From: an uncultured Clostridia bacterium
GTDB taxonomy: Bacteria; Bacillota; Clostridia; Christensenellales; Borkfalkiaceae
Reading direction: 5' to 3'
Length of the DNA stretch: 64,000 nt
Assembly (NCBI GenBank): GCA_934278995.1
Contig: CAKQWM010000005.1
Span: 1-64,000, forward strand
The notes under the pieces are model-generated. The model ran no database searches and was not told the origin of the DNA. It worked only from the letters and a program-made list of their open reading frames with translations. This document shows, piece after piece, positions 40,215 to 48,524 of the stretch; within the stretch, counting starts at the first letter, position 1, and every line of letters begins with the position of its first letter. Made by a program: the position numbers and the translations under genes.

Positions 40215-40480
40215 GAAAGAAAAATCGGGCAAACTACTGTTACAACGGTAGCAGATATAAGCGCGGATAACCTATATATACCCGCGTAAAGTCAACGAGT
40301 TTGATTTTTAACGGGGATATAACGCCGATACGACCTGCCGTTTTAATAATCCGAATACGGCAGAGGACTATATTTGCGATTGAACGAATATTTTCGTCGA
40401 TTGAATTTAACCAACGAAAAAGCCTCTCAAGTAGTCGGAGGTATATAGGGTTGTCGCATCTTGCGTCAACCCTTTTTGTA
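40215..40480 (+). ncRNA. Candidate structured non-coding RNA
   Basis: A gene-free stretch rich in hairpins: CTACTGT/ACGGTAG (~40234-40251), CGCGG/CCGCG (~40261-40285), CTGCCGT/ACGGCAG (~40336-40364), ACGAA/TTCGT (~40386-40400), ending in a strong terminator GGGTTG-TCGCA / TGCG-T-CAACCC plus T run (40448-40476). A weak promoter TGTAAA-17-TATATT (40186-40214) precedes it. CCTATATA (~40269-40276) could also pair with TATATAGG (40442-40449) that leads into the terminator. No gene follows for 560 bases, so it looks like an independent RNA; the family was not recognised. The 63-codon frame inside is probably spurious. Confidence 0.45.
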
Positions 40481-40659
40481 ACGTTTTTTTAACCGACAAA
40501 TTCTTTTAAGCATATAAAAATCGTCGTTTCTCGCTCGTTCTTTACCCGCAAAGCGTTTGCTGACCGATAGAAACCTTAGTTTTGTTTAAAATGTTTTCCT
40601 GTTAAAGACACTTTTTCACAAAATATCAAATGTTTTTTACTAAATCAACACAAAAGTAC
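40481..40659. other. Non-coding gap between two RNA candidates
   Basis: No ORF, repeat or clear signal seen. Confidence 0.5.
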
Positions 40660-40688
40660 TTTACAAAAAGCGAATTAGGTGCTAAAAT
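40660..40688 (+). promoter_or_regulatory. Promoter of the C-rich small RNA
   Basis: TTTACA (40660-40665), 17-base spacer, TAAAAT (40683-40688). Confidence 0.75.
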
Positions 40689-40694
40689 GTAGTC

Positions 40695-40821
40695 GTAAAT
40701 AGGTTTAATAGCAGTATTAAATATCTTTACATAAATTTAATCACACTAAAAGTTTTTCCCCCAAAAACTTTCTCCTTAATTTCGACAGGCGTAACGAAAG
40801 TTGCGCCTGTCGTCTTTATTT
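40695..40821 (+). ncRNA. Candidate trans-acting small RNA with C-rich loop
   Basis: About 125 nt between a good promoter and an intrinsic terminator. It holds a perfect hairpin AAAGTTTTT-CCCCC-AAAAACTTT, placing five C in the loop (about 40758-40762), followed by single-stranded TCTCCTTAAT (40771-40780), which is complementary to a ribosome binding site (AAGGAGA). The terminator GACAGGCG-AAC / GTT-CGCCTGTC with GAAA loop follows (40784-40811). C-rich loops aimed at G-rich ribosome sites are typical of Firmicute regulators such as RsaE/RoxS and FsrA. There is no ORF with a ribosome site. Confidence 0.6.
40784..40821 (+). terminator. Terminator of the C-rich small RNA
   Basis: GACAGGCG-T-AAC, GAAA loop, GTT-G-CGCCTGTC, then GTCTTTATTT. 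The stretch 40822-40968 after it shows no feature. Confidence 0.8.
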
Positions 40822-40968
40822 GCGCGCCGTCGCTTTTTACGCTGTTTTTACGCGGTTTTTTGGTCGATAATCGGCTTATAGGGCTGTTTTTAACGAGTTT
40901 TAACAGTTGCGCCTTTTATTATAAACGCCGATTATCCTTCTTTAATGCGGTTTATCCTTCTTTTTGCG

Positions 40969-40997
40969 TTGACAACGTTGCTAACTTAGTGTATAAT
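40969..40997 (+). promoter_or_regulatory. Promoter of ruvC-ruvA-ruvB
   Basis: TTGACA (40969-40974), 17-base spacer, TATAAT (40992-40997). Confidence 0.85.
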
Positions 40998-41041
40998 ATA
41001 GTTTAAATTATATGATAGCGACTACAAGGAAGCGACTCGCA

Positions 41042-41536
41042 ATGACTGTTTTAGGTATAGATCCGGGATTCGGGACGATAGGCTACGGCGTGATTAAAGA
41101 AAGCGGAAATATTAAAACGGCGGTTGATTACGGCGTCATAAAAACGCCCAAGGAAATGACCTTTCCCGAACGTCTTTTTTTGATAGAAAAGGCTATCGAC
41201 GCGCTTATCGATAAATTTAATCCCGACGAAATCGCTCTGGAAGAATTGTTTTTCAATACCAACATAACTACGGGTATAAACGTTGCCCACGCAAGAGGCG
41301 TTATAGTAGTCGCCTGTTATAAAAGATGCCAAAAACTTTACGAATACACTCCGCTTCAGATAAAGCAGGCGTTGACCGGTTACGGCAGGGCTGAAAAAAG
41401 GCAGATACAAATTATGACGGCAAGCCTTTTGGGGCTGAAAAAAGTACCGCGTCCAGATGACGCGGCTGACGCTTTGGCGGTTGCGCTGACACATCTTAAC
41501 ACTAACAGGTTTTCTCCCGCTTTCGGCATTAAATAA
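41042..41536 (+). CDS. ruvC: Holliday junction resolvase RuvC
   Basis: Cuts Holliday junctions together with RuvAB. 164 residues from ATG 41042, which has AAGGAAG 9 bases upstream; ATG 41012 would leave only an 8-base leader without a ribosome site. The acidic catalytic residues are visible: GIDPGFGTIGYG near the start, LEELFFN mid-protein, and PDDAADALA near the end. It heads the ruvC-ruvA-ruvB-queA run. Confidence 0.96.
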   Translation: MTVLGIDPGFGTIGYGVIKESGNIKTAVDYGVIKTPKEMTFPERLFLIEKAIDALIDKFNPDEIALEELFFNTNITTGINVAHARGVIVVACYKRCQKLYEYTPLQIKQALTGYGRAEKRQIQIMTASLLGLKKVPRPDDAADALAVALTHLNTNRFSPAFGIK

Positions 41537-41597
41537 AGCCTTTCGGCATTAAATAAAGCAAAATTTAAGAGCGAATTTTCAAAAAAGGACATAAAAA

Positions 41598-42188
41598 ATG
41601 ATAGGATACGTTAAAGGAAAACTTTTGCATTACGAAGACAACGTCGTTATTTTAGACGTTAACGGAGTGGGTTACGAAATAACCTGCTCGGCTTCCTTGT
41701 ACGCCCGCCTCATCGAAAACGAGGGAGGCGAGGCTTTTACCTATCTTGCCCTGAGGGAAGACGGAATGTATCTTTACGGCTTCGATACGATGGCTGAAAA
41801 AAAGATGTTTTTACAACTTATCACCGTATCCGGTGTAGGACCTAAAATGGGAATCGCCATTTTATCCGGCACGAGTCTTAACGACCTTGCCATATTTATC
41901 GCGTCGAGCGACGTAAAAAGCCTGTCTAAAATCAAGGGTTTAGGCAAAAAGACCGCGGAAAGAATAATCGTCGAACTGCGCGAGGCAATGCAGAAAGTTT
42001 CCTGTCCCTCGGTAACGCCGATAGAAAAAATCATCGTAAGCGGGGAAGGCGAAAACGCCGTTCTGGCTCTTATGAGTTTAGGTTACTCCAAAGCCGATGC
42101 AAGCGACGCCGTAAGCCGTTCCGTTGCGGACGGAAACAAAACTTTGAACGACCTCATAACGGGCGCGCTAAAATATTTTGCGAGATAA
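41598..42188 (+). CDS. ruvA: Holliday junction branch migration protein RuvA
   Basis: 196 residues. N-terminal OB domain, tandem helix-hairpin-helix (VSGVGPKMGIAIL; IKGLGKKTAERIIVEL) and a C-terminal RuvB-binding domain (ENAVLALMSLGYSKADA). It tetramerises on four-way junctions and loads RuvB. AAAGGA ribosome site. The 61-base gap after ruvC carries a duplicated TTTCGGCATTAAATAAAG. Confidence 0.97.
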   Translation: MIGYVKGKLLHYEDNVVILDVNGVGYEITCSASLYARLIENEGGEAFTYLALREDGMYLYGFDTMAEKKMFLQLITVSGVGPKMGIAILSGTSLNDLAIFIASSDVKSLSKIKGLGKKTAERIIVELREAMQKVSCPSVTPIEKIIVSGEGENAVLALMSLGYSKADASDAVSRSVADGNKTLNDLITGALKYFAR

Positions 42189-42208
42189 CTTCAGCTGGGG
42201 GATAAAAA

Positions 42209-43270
42209 ATGTTTGACGACAATCTTATTACGTCCGTAAAAGACGACGAGGAAAGGATACTTGAGCCCGAAAAAAATTCTTTCGACGAAGCCGAAAACGT
42301 ACTTCGACCGAAGACGATGGAGGGTTACGTCGGTCAGGAAAAAGTAAAAAACAACCTTGCCGTATTTATGCAATCGGCAAAAATACGAGGCGAGGCGCTC
42401 GACCACGTTTTACTTTACGGTCCTCCGGGACTCGGTAAAACCACTCTCGCGCACATCATCGCCAACGAAATGGGTACGGCAATAAAAGTAACCAGCGGGC
42501 CTGCAATAGAAAAATCCGGTGATTTAGCCGCGATACTTACGAATTTAAACGAAGGCGACGTTCTTTTTGTGGACGAAATACACCGTTTAAACCGTAACGT
42601 GGAAGAAATTTTATATCCCGCCATGGAAGACTTTTCGCTTGACTTTATTCTCGGAAAAGGTCCCTCGGCAAGAAATATTCAGATTCCTTTAAAAAGGTTT
42701 ACTCTGATAGGCGCAACTACTAAGGCGGGGCTTTTGTCGTCGCCTCTACGCGACAGATTCGGCGTTATGTGTCGGCTTGAAATGTACGATTTTGACGAAC
42801 TTGCCGAAATAGTCCGCCGTTCGGCGAATATTTTAGGTGCCGAAATCACCGAAGATTCCGCTTTAGAACTCGGCAAACGTTCGAGAGGCACTCCTCGTAT
42901 AGCGAACAGACTGTTAAAACGTATTCGTGACTTTTCGGTCGTGTCGGGACACGACGCGATAACGCTTTCAGACACTAAAAAAGCCCTTCTGAAACTTGAA
43001 ATAGACGAACTCGGGCTTGACTCTATCGATATAAAGATTCTCAGATCCATGGCGGAAAAATTCGGCGGCGGTCCCGTGGGTTTGGAAACCATCGCCGCGA
43101 CCATAAACGAAGATTCCGGAACGATTGAAGACGTTTACGAACCGTATCTGCTTCAACTCGGTTTTATTGCAAGAACCCCGAGAGGAAGAGTATTGACGCC
43201 GTCGGGATACAAGCACGTGGGATTAAAGCCCTTAAAACGGCAGATAACTATTTTCGACGAAGAAGACTAA
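42209..43270 (+). CDS. ruvB: Holliday junction branch migration ATPase RuvB
   Basis: 353 residues, AAA+ motor for branch migration. Walker A GPPGLGKTTLA, Walker B FVDEIHRL, sensor 1 in LIGATTKAG, arginine finger region PLRDRFG, and the C-terminal winged helix. GGGGG ribosome site. About 15-20 extra residues at the N-terminus precede the family core (LRPKTMEGYVGQ). Confidence 0.98.
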   Translation: MFDDNLITSVKDDEERILEPEKNSFDEAENVLRPKTMEGYVGQEKVKNNLAVFMQSAKIRGEALDHVLLYGPPGLGKTTLAHIIANEMGTAIKVTSGPAIEKSGDLAAILTNLNEGDVLFVDEIHRLNRNVEEILYPAMEDFSLDFILGKGPSARNIQIPLKRFTLIGATTKAGLLSSPLRDRFGVMCRLEMYDFDELAEIVRRSANILGAEITEDSALELGKRSRGTPRIANRLLKRIRDFSVVSGHDAITLSDTKKALLKLEIDELGLDSIDIKILRSMAEKFGGGPVGLETIAATINEDSGTIEDVYEPYLLQLGFIARTPRGRVLTPSGYKHVGLKPLKRQITIFDEED

Positions 43271-43304
43271 TGGGAACGAAACGATTTACGACACAAACGC
43301 AAAG

Positions 43305-44324
43305 ATGAAAACAAGCGATTTTTATTATGATTTACCCGAAAGGCTCATCGCTCAGACGCCCGTCGAGCCGAGAGATATTTCGAGGCTTTTACATTACAAT
43401 ATGAAAACCGGAGAGGTTACTCACGGTCATTTTTACGATATAAAAAATATTTTGAAATCGGGTGATTTACTCGTAGTAAACAATACGAAGGTTTATCCCG
43501 CAAGGATATACGCAACAACCCGGAACGGCGGAAAAATCGAGATACTTTTGCTTAAACGCCTGAACTACACCGACTGGGAAGTCTTGGTAAAACCGGGCAA
43601 AAAAGCCCGTGACGGTTCGACGTTTACCGTTTCCGACCAACTTTCCTTCGGGGTTTTAAGCCACACCGACGTCGGCGGCAGAGTTATCCGTTTTAAATTC
43701 GACGGCGTTTTTGAAAGCATTCTCGAAAAGGTCGGAGAGATGCCTCTTCCGCATTACATAAAAGAAAAACTTTTGGATCAAACCCGTTATCAGACGGTTT
43801 ATTGTAAAAAAGAAGGTAGCGCGGCGGCTCCCACGGCGGGGCTTCATTTTACCGAGAAACTTATCGAAGATTTGAAAAATAAAGGCGTTGAATTTGCCGA
43901 AGTAACGTTGAACGTCGGCTTGGGGACTTTCAGACCGGTTAAGGTTGACGACGTCGAAAAACACGACATGCATTCCGAATATTTTACTATCGACGAAAAA
44001 AACGCGGAAATAATAAATAAAGCCAAACGCGAAGGAAGACGAATCATCGCCGTCGGCACGACGTCGGTAAGAACGCTCGAATCGGTTGCCGACGAAAACG
44101 GTTTTGTAAAAGCCACCCAAGGCGACACTAAAATATTTATTTACCCGCCCTACAAATTCAAATGCGTCGAAGGCTTGATTACCAACTTTCATTTGCCCGA
44201 ATCAACTTTGATTATGCTCGTCGCCGCTCTCGTCGGTAAAGATAAAATTTTAGAACTTTATAATATGGCGGTGGAAAAAGAGTATAGATTTTTTTCCTTC
44301 GGCGACGCCTGTCTTTTCTTATAA
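43305..44324 (+). CDS. queA: tRNA preQ1(34) S-adenosylmethionine ribosyltransferase-isomerase
   Basis: Forms epoxyqueuosine in tRNA from preQ1 and SAM. 339 residues, normal length. It begins MKTSDFYYDLPERLIAQTP and has the family blocks LLVVNNTKVYPARI, AAPTAGLHFTEKL and ITNFHLPESTLIMLVAALVG. It is separated from tgt, its usual direct partner, by a 524-base repeat cluster. The ribosome site is weak. Confidence 0.97.
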   Translation: MKTSDFYYDLPERLIAQTPVEPRDISRLLHYNMKTGEVTHGHFYDIKNILKSGDLLVVNNTKVYPARIYATTRNGGKIEILLLKRLNYTDWEVLVKPGKKARDGSTFTVSDQLSFGVLSHTDVGGRVIRFKFDGVFESILEKVGEMPLPHYIKEKLLDQTRYQTVYCKKEGSAAAPTAGLHFTEKLIEDLKNKGVEFAEVTLNVGLGTFRPVKVDDVEKHDMHSEYFTIDEKNAEIINKAKREGRRIIAVGTTSVRTLESVADENGFVKATQGDTKIFIYPPYKFKCVEGLITNFHLPESTLIMLVAALVGKDKILELYNMAVEKEYRFFSFGDACLFL

Positions 44325-44830
44325 ATTCACCGACCTTGTCAGCCTCCACCTGGTAGGGGTGCGTAGGCGTTAAACGGATAACACAGTGTGTTGTCCGTAT
44401 CCGTAGCCCGAAGGTCGTAAGACCGAGGTGGAAGGGGGACCGCTTGCGGTGGATGAGGTGTTCTATATAATTCACTACCTTGTCAGCCTTCACCTGGTAG
44501 GGGAAGGTGGCATTTTCGCAAGAAAATGACGGATGAGGTTGGGAAGCGTATGAGGTTGGAAAGATTATATATAGCCACCCTCATCAGGCTCTACGAGCCA
44601 GCTTCTCCCACAGGGTGAAGCCTTTCTTCTTTCATGCGACCAACGGGAGCAATTCACGTTGTGTCAGCAACAATTCACGACCGTGAGGTCAATTCACGCG
44701 TCGCAAGACGCAATTCACGTTCCTTTCAGCCTCCTTTGTGTAAAGGGAGGTGGCACGGCTTGCCGTGACGGAGGGATTGTTACGCGAACGCAAGTTCGCA
44801 ATTCACTTCTTACAGCAACAATTTATAAAT
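44325..44830. repeat. Dispersed repeat cluster D, inserted between queA and tgt
   Basis: Non-coding mosaic: 44357-44431 is an inverted copy of 17434-17509; 44478-44546 matches 17173-17241; 44571-44622 matches 17280-17331 and 26666-26717. Then a chain of AATTCAC-linked hairpins: GTTGTGTCAGCAAC, GACCGTGAGGTC, GCGTCGCAAGACGC and GCGAACGCAAGTTCGC. No coding potential; no promoter for tgt was recognised here. Confidence 0.85.
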
Positions 44831-44848
44831 TACGCTTAAAAAAACTCT

Positions 44849-45967
44849 ATGGATAAATTTTACTACGAAATTATAAAACAAGATCCCGACACGGGCGCGA
44901 GAGCGGGCGTATTTCATACGCCGCACGGCGATATCGAAACGCCGATTTACATGCCCGTCGGCACTCAGGCGACCGTAAAAGGAATATTCCCGCGCGATCT
45001 TAAAACGGCGGGCGCGCAGATTATACTTTCAAACACCTATCATCTTTACATGCGACCGGGCGACGAAATCGTAAAAAAAGCGGGCGGTCTTCATAAATTT
45101 ATGAACTGGGACAGACCGATTTTGACCGATAGCGGCGGGTTTCAGGTATTTTCTCTCGCAAAACTGAACAACATTAAAGACGACGGGGTAACGTTTCAGT
45201 CAAACGTTGACGGGAGTCGTCATTTTATAACGCCGGAAAAGGCTATCGACATAGAAAACAATCTCGGCGCCGACATAATAATGCAATTCGATCAGTGCAG
45301 CGAATACGGAGTCGATCACAAAAGCGCAGAACTTGCCATGAAGCGCACGCTGAACTGGCTTGACCGTTGCTACAAACACCATAAAAACGATAGTCAGGCG
45401 TTATTTCCGATAATTCAGGGCAATCTATATGAAGATTTGCGTTTAACGAGCATCAAAGAAACCGTTCCGTACGCCGAATACGGCGTGGGAATCGGCGGCT
45501 TATCGGTAGGGGAACCCAAGCCCCTGATGTATAAAATGCTTGAAGTAATGTATCCTTATTTTCCCGTAAACGTACCGCGTTATCTGATGGGCGTAGGAAG
45601 TCCCGATTGTCTTATAGAAGGCGTGTTGAGGGGCGTTGATATGTTCGATTGCGTTTTGGCTACCAGAATCGCAAGAAACGGCACTGCGCTTACCTCTCAC
45701 GGCAAAATAGTGGTCAGAAACGGCATGTATAAAGAAGATTTTACTTCGCTTGACGATAACTGCGACTGCTATTGCTGTCAAAATTACACGAAAGCCTATC
45801 TTCGTCATCTTATAAACACGGGCGAAATGCTCGGCGGAATGCTTTTGAGCCTTCACAATACTACCTTCCTTCTTAAACTTATGAGGGATTTGAGAAAGTC
45901 GATTATCGGCGGATATACGAAGGATTTTGTCAAAGAATTCTATTCCGGATACGAAAACAAGGTTTAA
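44849..45967 (+). CDS. tgt: Queuine/preQ1 tRNA-guanine transglycosylase
   Basis: Exchanges guanine 34 for preQ1 in tRNAs with GUN anticodons. 372 residues. Catalytic aspartate motifs in LTDSGGFQVFSL and VDMFDCVLATR; zinc ligands in CDCYCCQNY with the later His. N-terminus (GARAGVFHTPHGDIETP) is typical. No good ribosome site is seen before the ATG, perhaps because the repeat cluster ends 18 bases upstream. Confidence 0.97.
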   Translation: MDKFYYEIIKQDPDTGARAGVFHTPHGDIETPIYMPVGTQATVKGIFPRDLKTAGAQIILSNTYHLYMRPGDEIVKKAGGLHKFMNWDRPILTDSGGFQVFSLAKLNNIKDDGVTFQSNVDGSRHFITPEKAIDIENNLGADIIMQFDQCSEYGVDHKSAELAMKRTLNWLDRCYKHHKNDSQALFPIIQGNLYEDLRLTSIKETVPYAEYGVGIGGLSVGEPKPLMYKMLEVMYPYFPVNVPRYLMGVGSPDCLIEGVLRGVDMFDCVLATRIARNGTALTSHGKIVVRNGMYKEDFTSLDDNCDCYCCQNYTKAYLRHLINTGEMLGGMLLSLHNTTFLLKLMRDLRKSIIGGYTKDFVKEFYSGYENKV

Positions 45968-45991
45968 GCCTTTTTAAGGCGTGCAAAAGAC

Positions 45992-46020
45992 TTGCCATAT
46001 CTTATTAAATTTGTTACAAT
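45992..46020 (+). promoter_or_regulatory. Promoter of yajC
   Basis: TTGCCA (45992-45997), 17-base spacer, TACAAT (46015-46020). Confidence 0.7.
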
Positions 46021-46045
46021 TATAAAAAATAAAAAGGAGTAAACA

Positions 46046-46543
46046 ATGTATATACTTAACTTTTTGGCTGAATCCGCAACCGGCGGTTCGAGTTCGAGTC
46101 CCGCTCAACCGGGCTTACCTTCCTGGATAATCTGGGTAGTTCTCGGTTTACTGTTGGTGGTAATGCTTGTTCCGGGCTTTTTGAGAAGCAAAAAACAGAA
46201 AAAGGAATACGAAGAAAAAATGGCTCGTATGACGGTCGGTTCAAAAGTAAAAACCATCGGGCTTATTATGGGTGAAATAGTGTCTATGACCGAAGACACC
46301 GTTACGTTAAAAACGGGCGATGCCGATCATTTCAGTTACGTAACCGTGGAAAAACGCGCCGTTTACGAAATATCGCCTTCCGAGGAGCCTCTCGACGATA
46401 TTTACTCGACTAAAGACGCTTGCGAATGCGACACCGCATCCGCAGAAACCGCGTCTTGCACCGAAGCCGTTCCCGAAAATTCGGAAGAAAAATCCGAAAA
46501 TACAGAAGTAACAGCCGAAAATTCGGAAGAAAAATCCGAATAA
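46046..46543 (+). CDS. yajC: Preprotein translocase subunit YajC
   Basis: 165 residues; accessory membrane subunit of the SecDF-YajC complex. One transmembrane helix (about 27-47) followed by the conserved RSKKQKKEYEEKMARMTVGS and GEIVSMTEDTV. The C-terminal ~40 residues form an acidic Ser/Glu/Thr tail with a duplicated ENSEEKSE unit (also duplicated in DNA), not part of the family core. AAGGAG ribosome site. secD and secF follow after one intervening gene. Confidence 0.92.
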   Translation: MYILNFLAESATGGSSSSPAQPGLPSWIIWVVLGLLLVVMLVPGFLRSKKQKKEYEEKMARMTVGSKVKTIGLIMGEIVSMTEDTVTLKTGDADHFSYVTVEKRAVYEISPSEEPLDDIYSTKDACECDTASAETASCTEAVPENSEEKSENTEVTAENSEEKSE

Positions 46544-46598
46544 TCACCGTTCTTAAGTTACAAACCGAACGAAACTTTTTTAAACATTTTAACGATAA

Positions 46599-46645
46599 CC
46601 TCCGCATATATTTAATCGAAAGATTTATGCGGAGGCTTTTCTTTG
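46599..46645 (+). promoter_or_regulatory. Hairpin that both resembles a terminator and hides the next ribosome site
   Basis: CCTCCGCATA (46599-46608) pairs perfectly with TATGCGGAGG (46626-46635), closed by AATC-GAAA-GATT. The 3' arm contains the GGAGG ribosome site of the TTG-initiated gene at 46643, and the following CTTTTCTTT forms a T-rich tail. It can stop yajC transcripts and mask translation of read-through mRNA. Confidence 0.65.
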
Positions 46646-46999
46646 AAAAAATTACTTAACTTACTTTCGGGCGTGTTTATTGCTTTGGCGGTAACTTTTA
46701 TTCTCGAACTGATTTTTGCTTTTATCGTAAAAACTTTTAGTTTGTCTGCGGCGGTTATTCGCCCCGTAAATCAGGTAATAAAGGCGGGGAGCGTAGTTAT
46801 AGGCGCTTTATTCGGCGTTAAAGAAAAAGGCGCTTTATTCGGCGCGGGTACCGGTTTATTGTACGGAGCGACCGCAAACCTTATAATGTGTTTAATCGGC
46901 GGAGGCTTTTCGGCGGGAAGATTTTTTCTCGATATTTTGTTTTGCGTTATCGTAGGCGTATTGTCTGGGCTTATTGCGGTTAACTTCAAAAAACGTTGA
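46643..46999 (+). CDS. TIGR04086 family membrane protein
   Basis: 118 residues, about four hydrophobic segments with many glycines (LFGAGTGLLYG), matching TIGR04086 (YrzE-like) small membrane proteins often found near yajC/secDF in Firmicutes. The start is TTG at 46643, with GGAGG at 46631-46635. The ribosome site is inside a stable hairpin, so translation may be restrained. Function unknown. Confidence 0.8.
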   Translation: MKKLLNLLSGVFIALAVTFILELIFAFIVKTFSLSAAVIRPVNQVIKAGSVVIGALFGVKEKGALFGAGTGLLYGATANLIMCLIGGGFSAGRFFLDILFCVIVGVLSGLIAVNFKKR

Positions 47000-47061
47000 T
47001 TTGTTTTCCGAAAAGGTCTTTTATAAGCCTGAAAAACGCCCGAACGGGCTTGATATTGTAA

Positions 47062-47098
47062 AAAAAGTGCAAACCTTGGGTGAAAGTTTGCACTTTTT
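47062..47098. terminator. Bidirectional-type terminator before secD
   Basis: AAAAAGTGCAAAC / GTTTGCACTTTTT with an 11-base loop. Confidence 0.85.
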
Positions 47099-47131
47099 GC
47101 TTTTCTAATGCGAAAAAGTGTCTTAAAATTA

Positions 47132-47160
47132 TTGACTTATCTCATTTAAAATAATATAAT
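47132..47160 (+). promoter_or_regulatory. Promoter of secD-secF
   Basis: TTGACT (47132-47137), 17-base spacer, TATAAT (47155-47160). Confidence 0.8.
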
Positions 47161-47253
47161 ATAAAAGCGTGTATAAAGCGGTTTTATCCCTTTACTCGCG
47201 TCACGCGGACAAGCGTGACCTTATATGACTTACCTAAACATCAGGAGGCTATA

Positions 47254-48522
47254 ATGAGCAAGAAGAAATCAATAGTCGTACTTGTGCTTACGTTCGTTTT
47301 GCTTGTGTTTGTGGGCGTCGCTTGCTTTGCAAGTTTTCCCGTAGGCGAAACGAAGCAGTACAATTCGATAATCAGCCTTATCGGAAAGGGCATCGATTTA
47401 TCGGGCGGCTATTACGTAGTTTTAACGCCGAAGGTTGATACCGACGACGCTACAACGGCAAATCAGAAGGTTGAAAGCGCAATGGAAATTTTACGTACCC
47501 GTCTTGACGACAAGGGCTTTACCGAAGCCACTATCTCCAGACAGGACGGCAACCGTATCAGGGTAGAAGTTCCCGAAGTAGATAACGCCGACGAAATTTT
47601 GCAAATCATCGGTAATACGGGTACTTTATCTTTCCAGGACGATTCAAAACACGAATATTTAAACGGCGAAGACGACGTTAAAGACGCTTACGTAAGTTAC
47701 GATAACAATAACGGATACGTCGTAGTGCTTGAATTTACCACGCAAGGTATCGAAAGATTCAGTAACGCTACCAAAATAATCAAAGACCGCAGCGACAACA
47801 AGATGTATATCTACCTCGGCGATACTTTGGTTTCTCAACCTCAGGTCAAAGAGCAGATTACCAACAAATCGGCTGAAATTACCGGCTTTGAAGATTACGA
47901 TTCGGCTGAATCCGTCGCGTCCGTAATTAAAAGCGGTACTTTGCCCATAGAGTACGAAATAAGCGAATCGAGAAGCATTTCGGCAAGGCTCGGCGAAACC
48001 GCAATCAACACGAGCGTTATGGCGGCGGGTATTGCTATGATAGTTATATTCCTGCTTATGATAGTATTTTATCGCGGAATGGGCGTCGCGTCGAGTATTT
48101 CTCTTATTTTGTACGCGTTCCTTTACGTTATATTCCTTGCCATTATCCCCAACGTACAATTAACGCTTCCCGGTATTGCGGGTATCGTTTTGTCGATAGG
48201 TATGGCGGTTGACGCCAACATCGTTATTTTTGAAAGAATCAAATCCGCGTATAAGGAAGGCAAGGTTAACACCGCTTTCGACGCAGGCTTTAAAACGGCT
48301 TTATGGACTATTATCGACTCCAACGTAACCACCATTTTGGCTGCAATCGTTTTGTGGATTCTTTGCCCGGGTACGATCAAGGGTTTTGCGATTACCTTAC
48401 TCGTAGGTATCGTCCTTTCGTTGTTCACCGATATTCTTGTAACCAGATGGCTCCTGAAGGTTATGTATCCGCTTTCCGAAAACAAAGAAAAATTCTTTAA
48501 CTTGCAAAAGGAGGTTGCATAA
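47254..48522 (+). CDS. secD: Protein translocase subunit SecD
   Basis: 422 residues. Start at 47254, with AGGAGG 5 bases upstream; the earlier ATG at 47215 adds 13 non-family residues. One N-terminal membrane helix, then GIDLSGGYYVVL, a periplasmic-equivalent domain (MEILRTRLDDKGFTEATI), and five C-terminal helices including AGIVLSIGMAVDANIVIFERIK, the RND-type signature. Uses the proton gradient to help pull exported proteins. Separate from SecF, unlike the fused SecDF of Bacillus subtilis. Confidence 0.96.
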   Translation: MSKKKSIVVLVLTFVLLVFVGVACFASFPVGETKQYNSIISLIGKGIDLSGGYYVVLTPKVDTDDATTANQKVESAMEILRTRLDDKGFTEATISRQDGNRIRVEVPEVDNADEILQIIGNTGTLSFQDDSKHEYLNGEDDVKDAYVSYDNNNGYVVVLEFTTQGIERFSNATKIIKDRSDNKMYIYLGDTLVSQPQVKEQITNKSAEITGFEDYDSAESVASVIKSGTLPIEYEISESRSISARLGETAINTSVMAAGIAMIVIFLLMIVFYRGMGVASSISLILYAFLYVIFLAIIPNVQLTLPGIAGIVLSIGMAVDANIVIFERIKSAYKEGKVNTAFDAGFKTALWTIIDSNVTTILAAIVLWILCPGTIKGFAITLLVGIVLSLFTDILVTRWLLKVMYPLSENKEKFFNLQKEVA

Positions 48523-48524
48523 TC

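Noticed and set aside
40215..40480. 6S RNA
   Set aside because: The expected long closing stem and central bubble were not convincing; left as unclassified RNA.
40301..40492. 63-codon plus-strand frame
   Set aside because: No ribosome site, Arg/Ile/Ser-rich composition, and it runs through the hairpins and terminator of the candidate RNA.
44659..44856. 65-codon frame upstream of tgt
   Set aside because: Made entirely of repeat-cluster DNA without a ribosome site.
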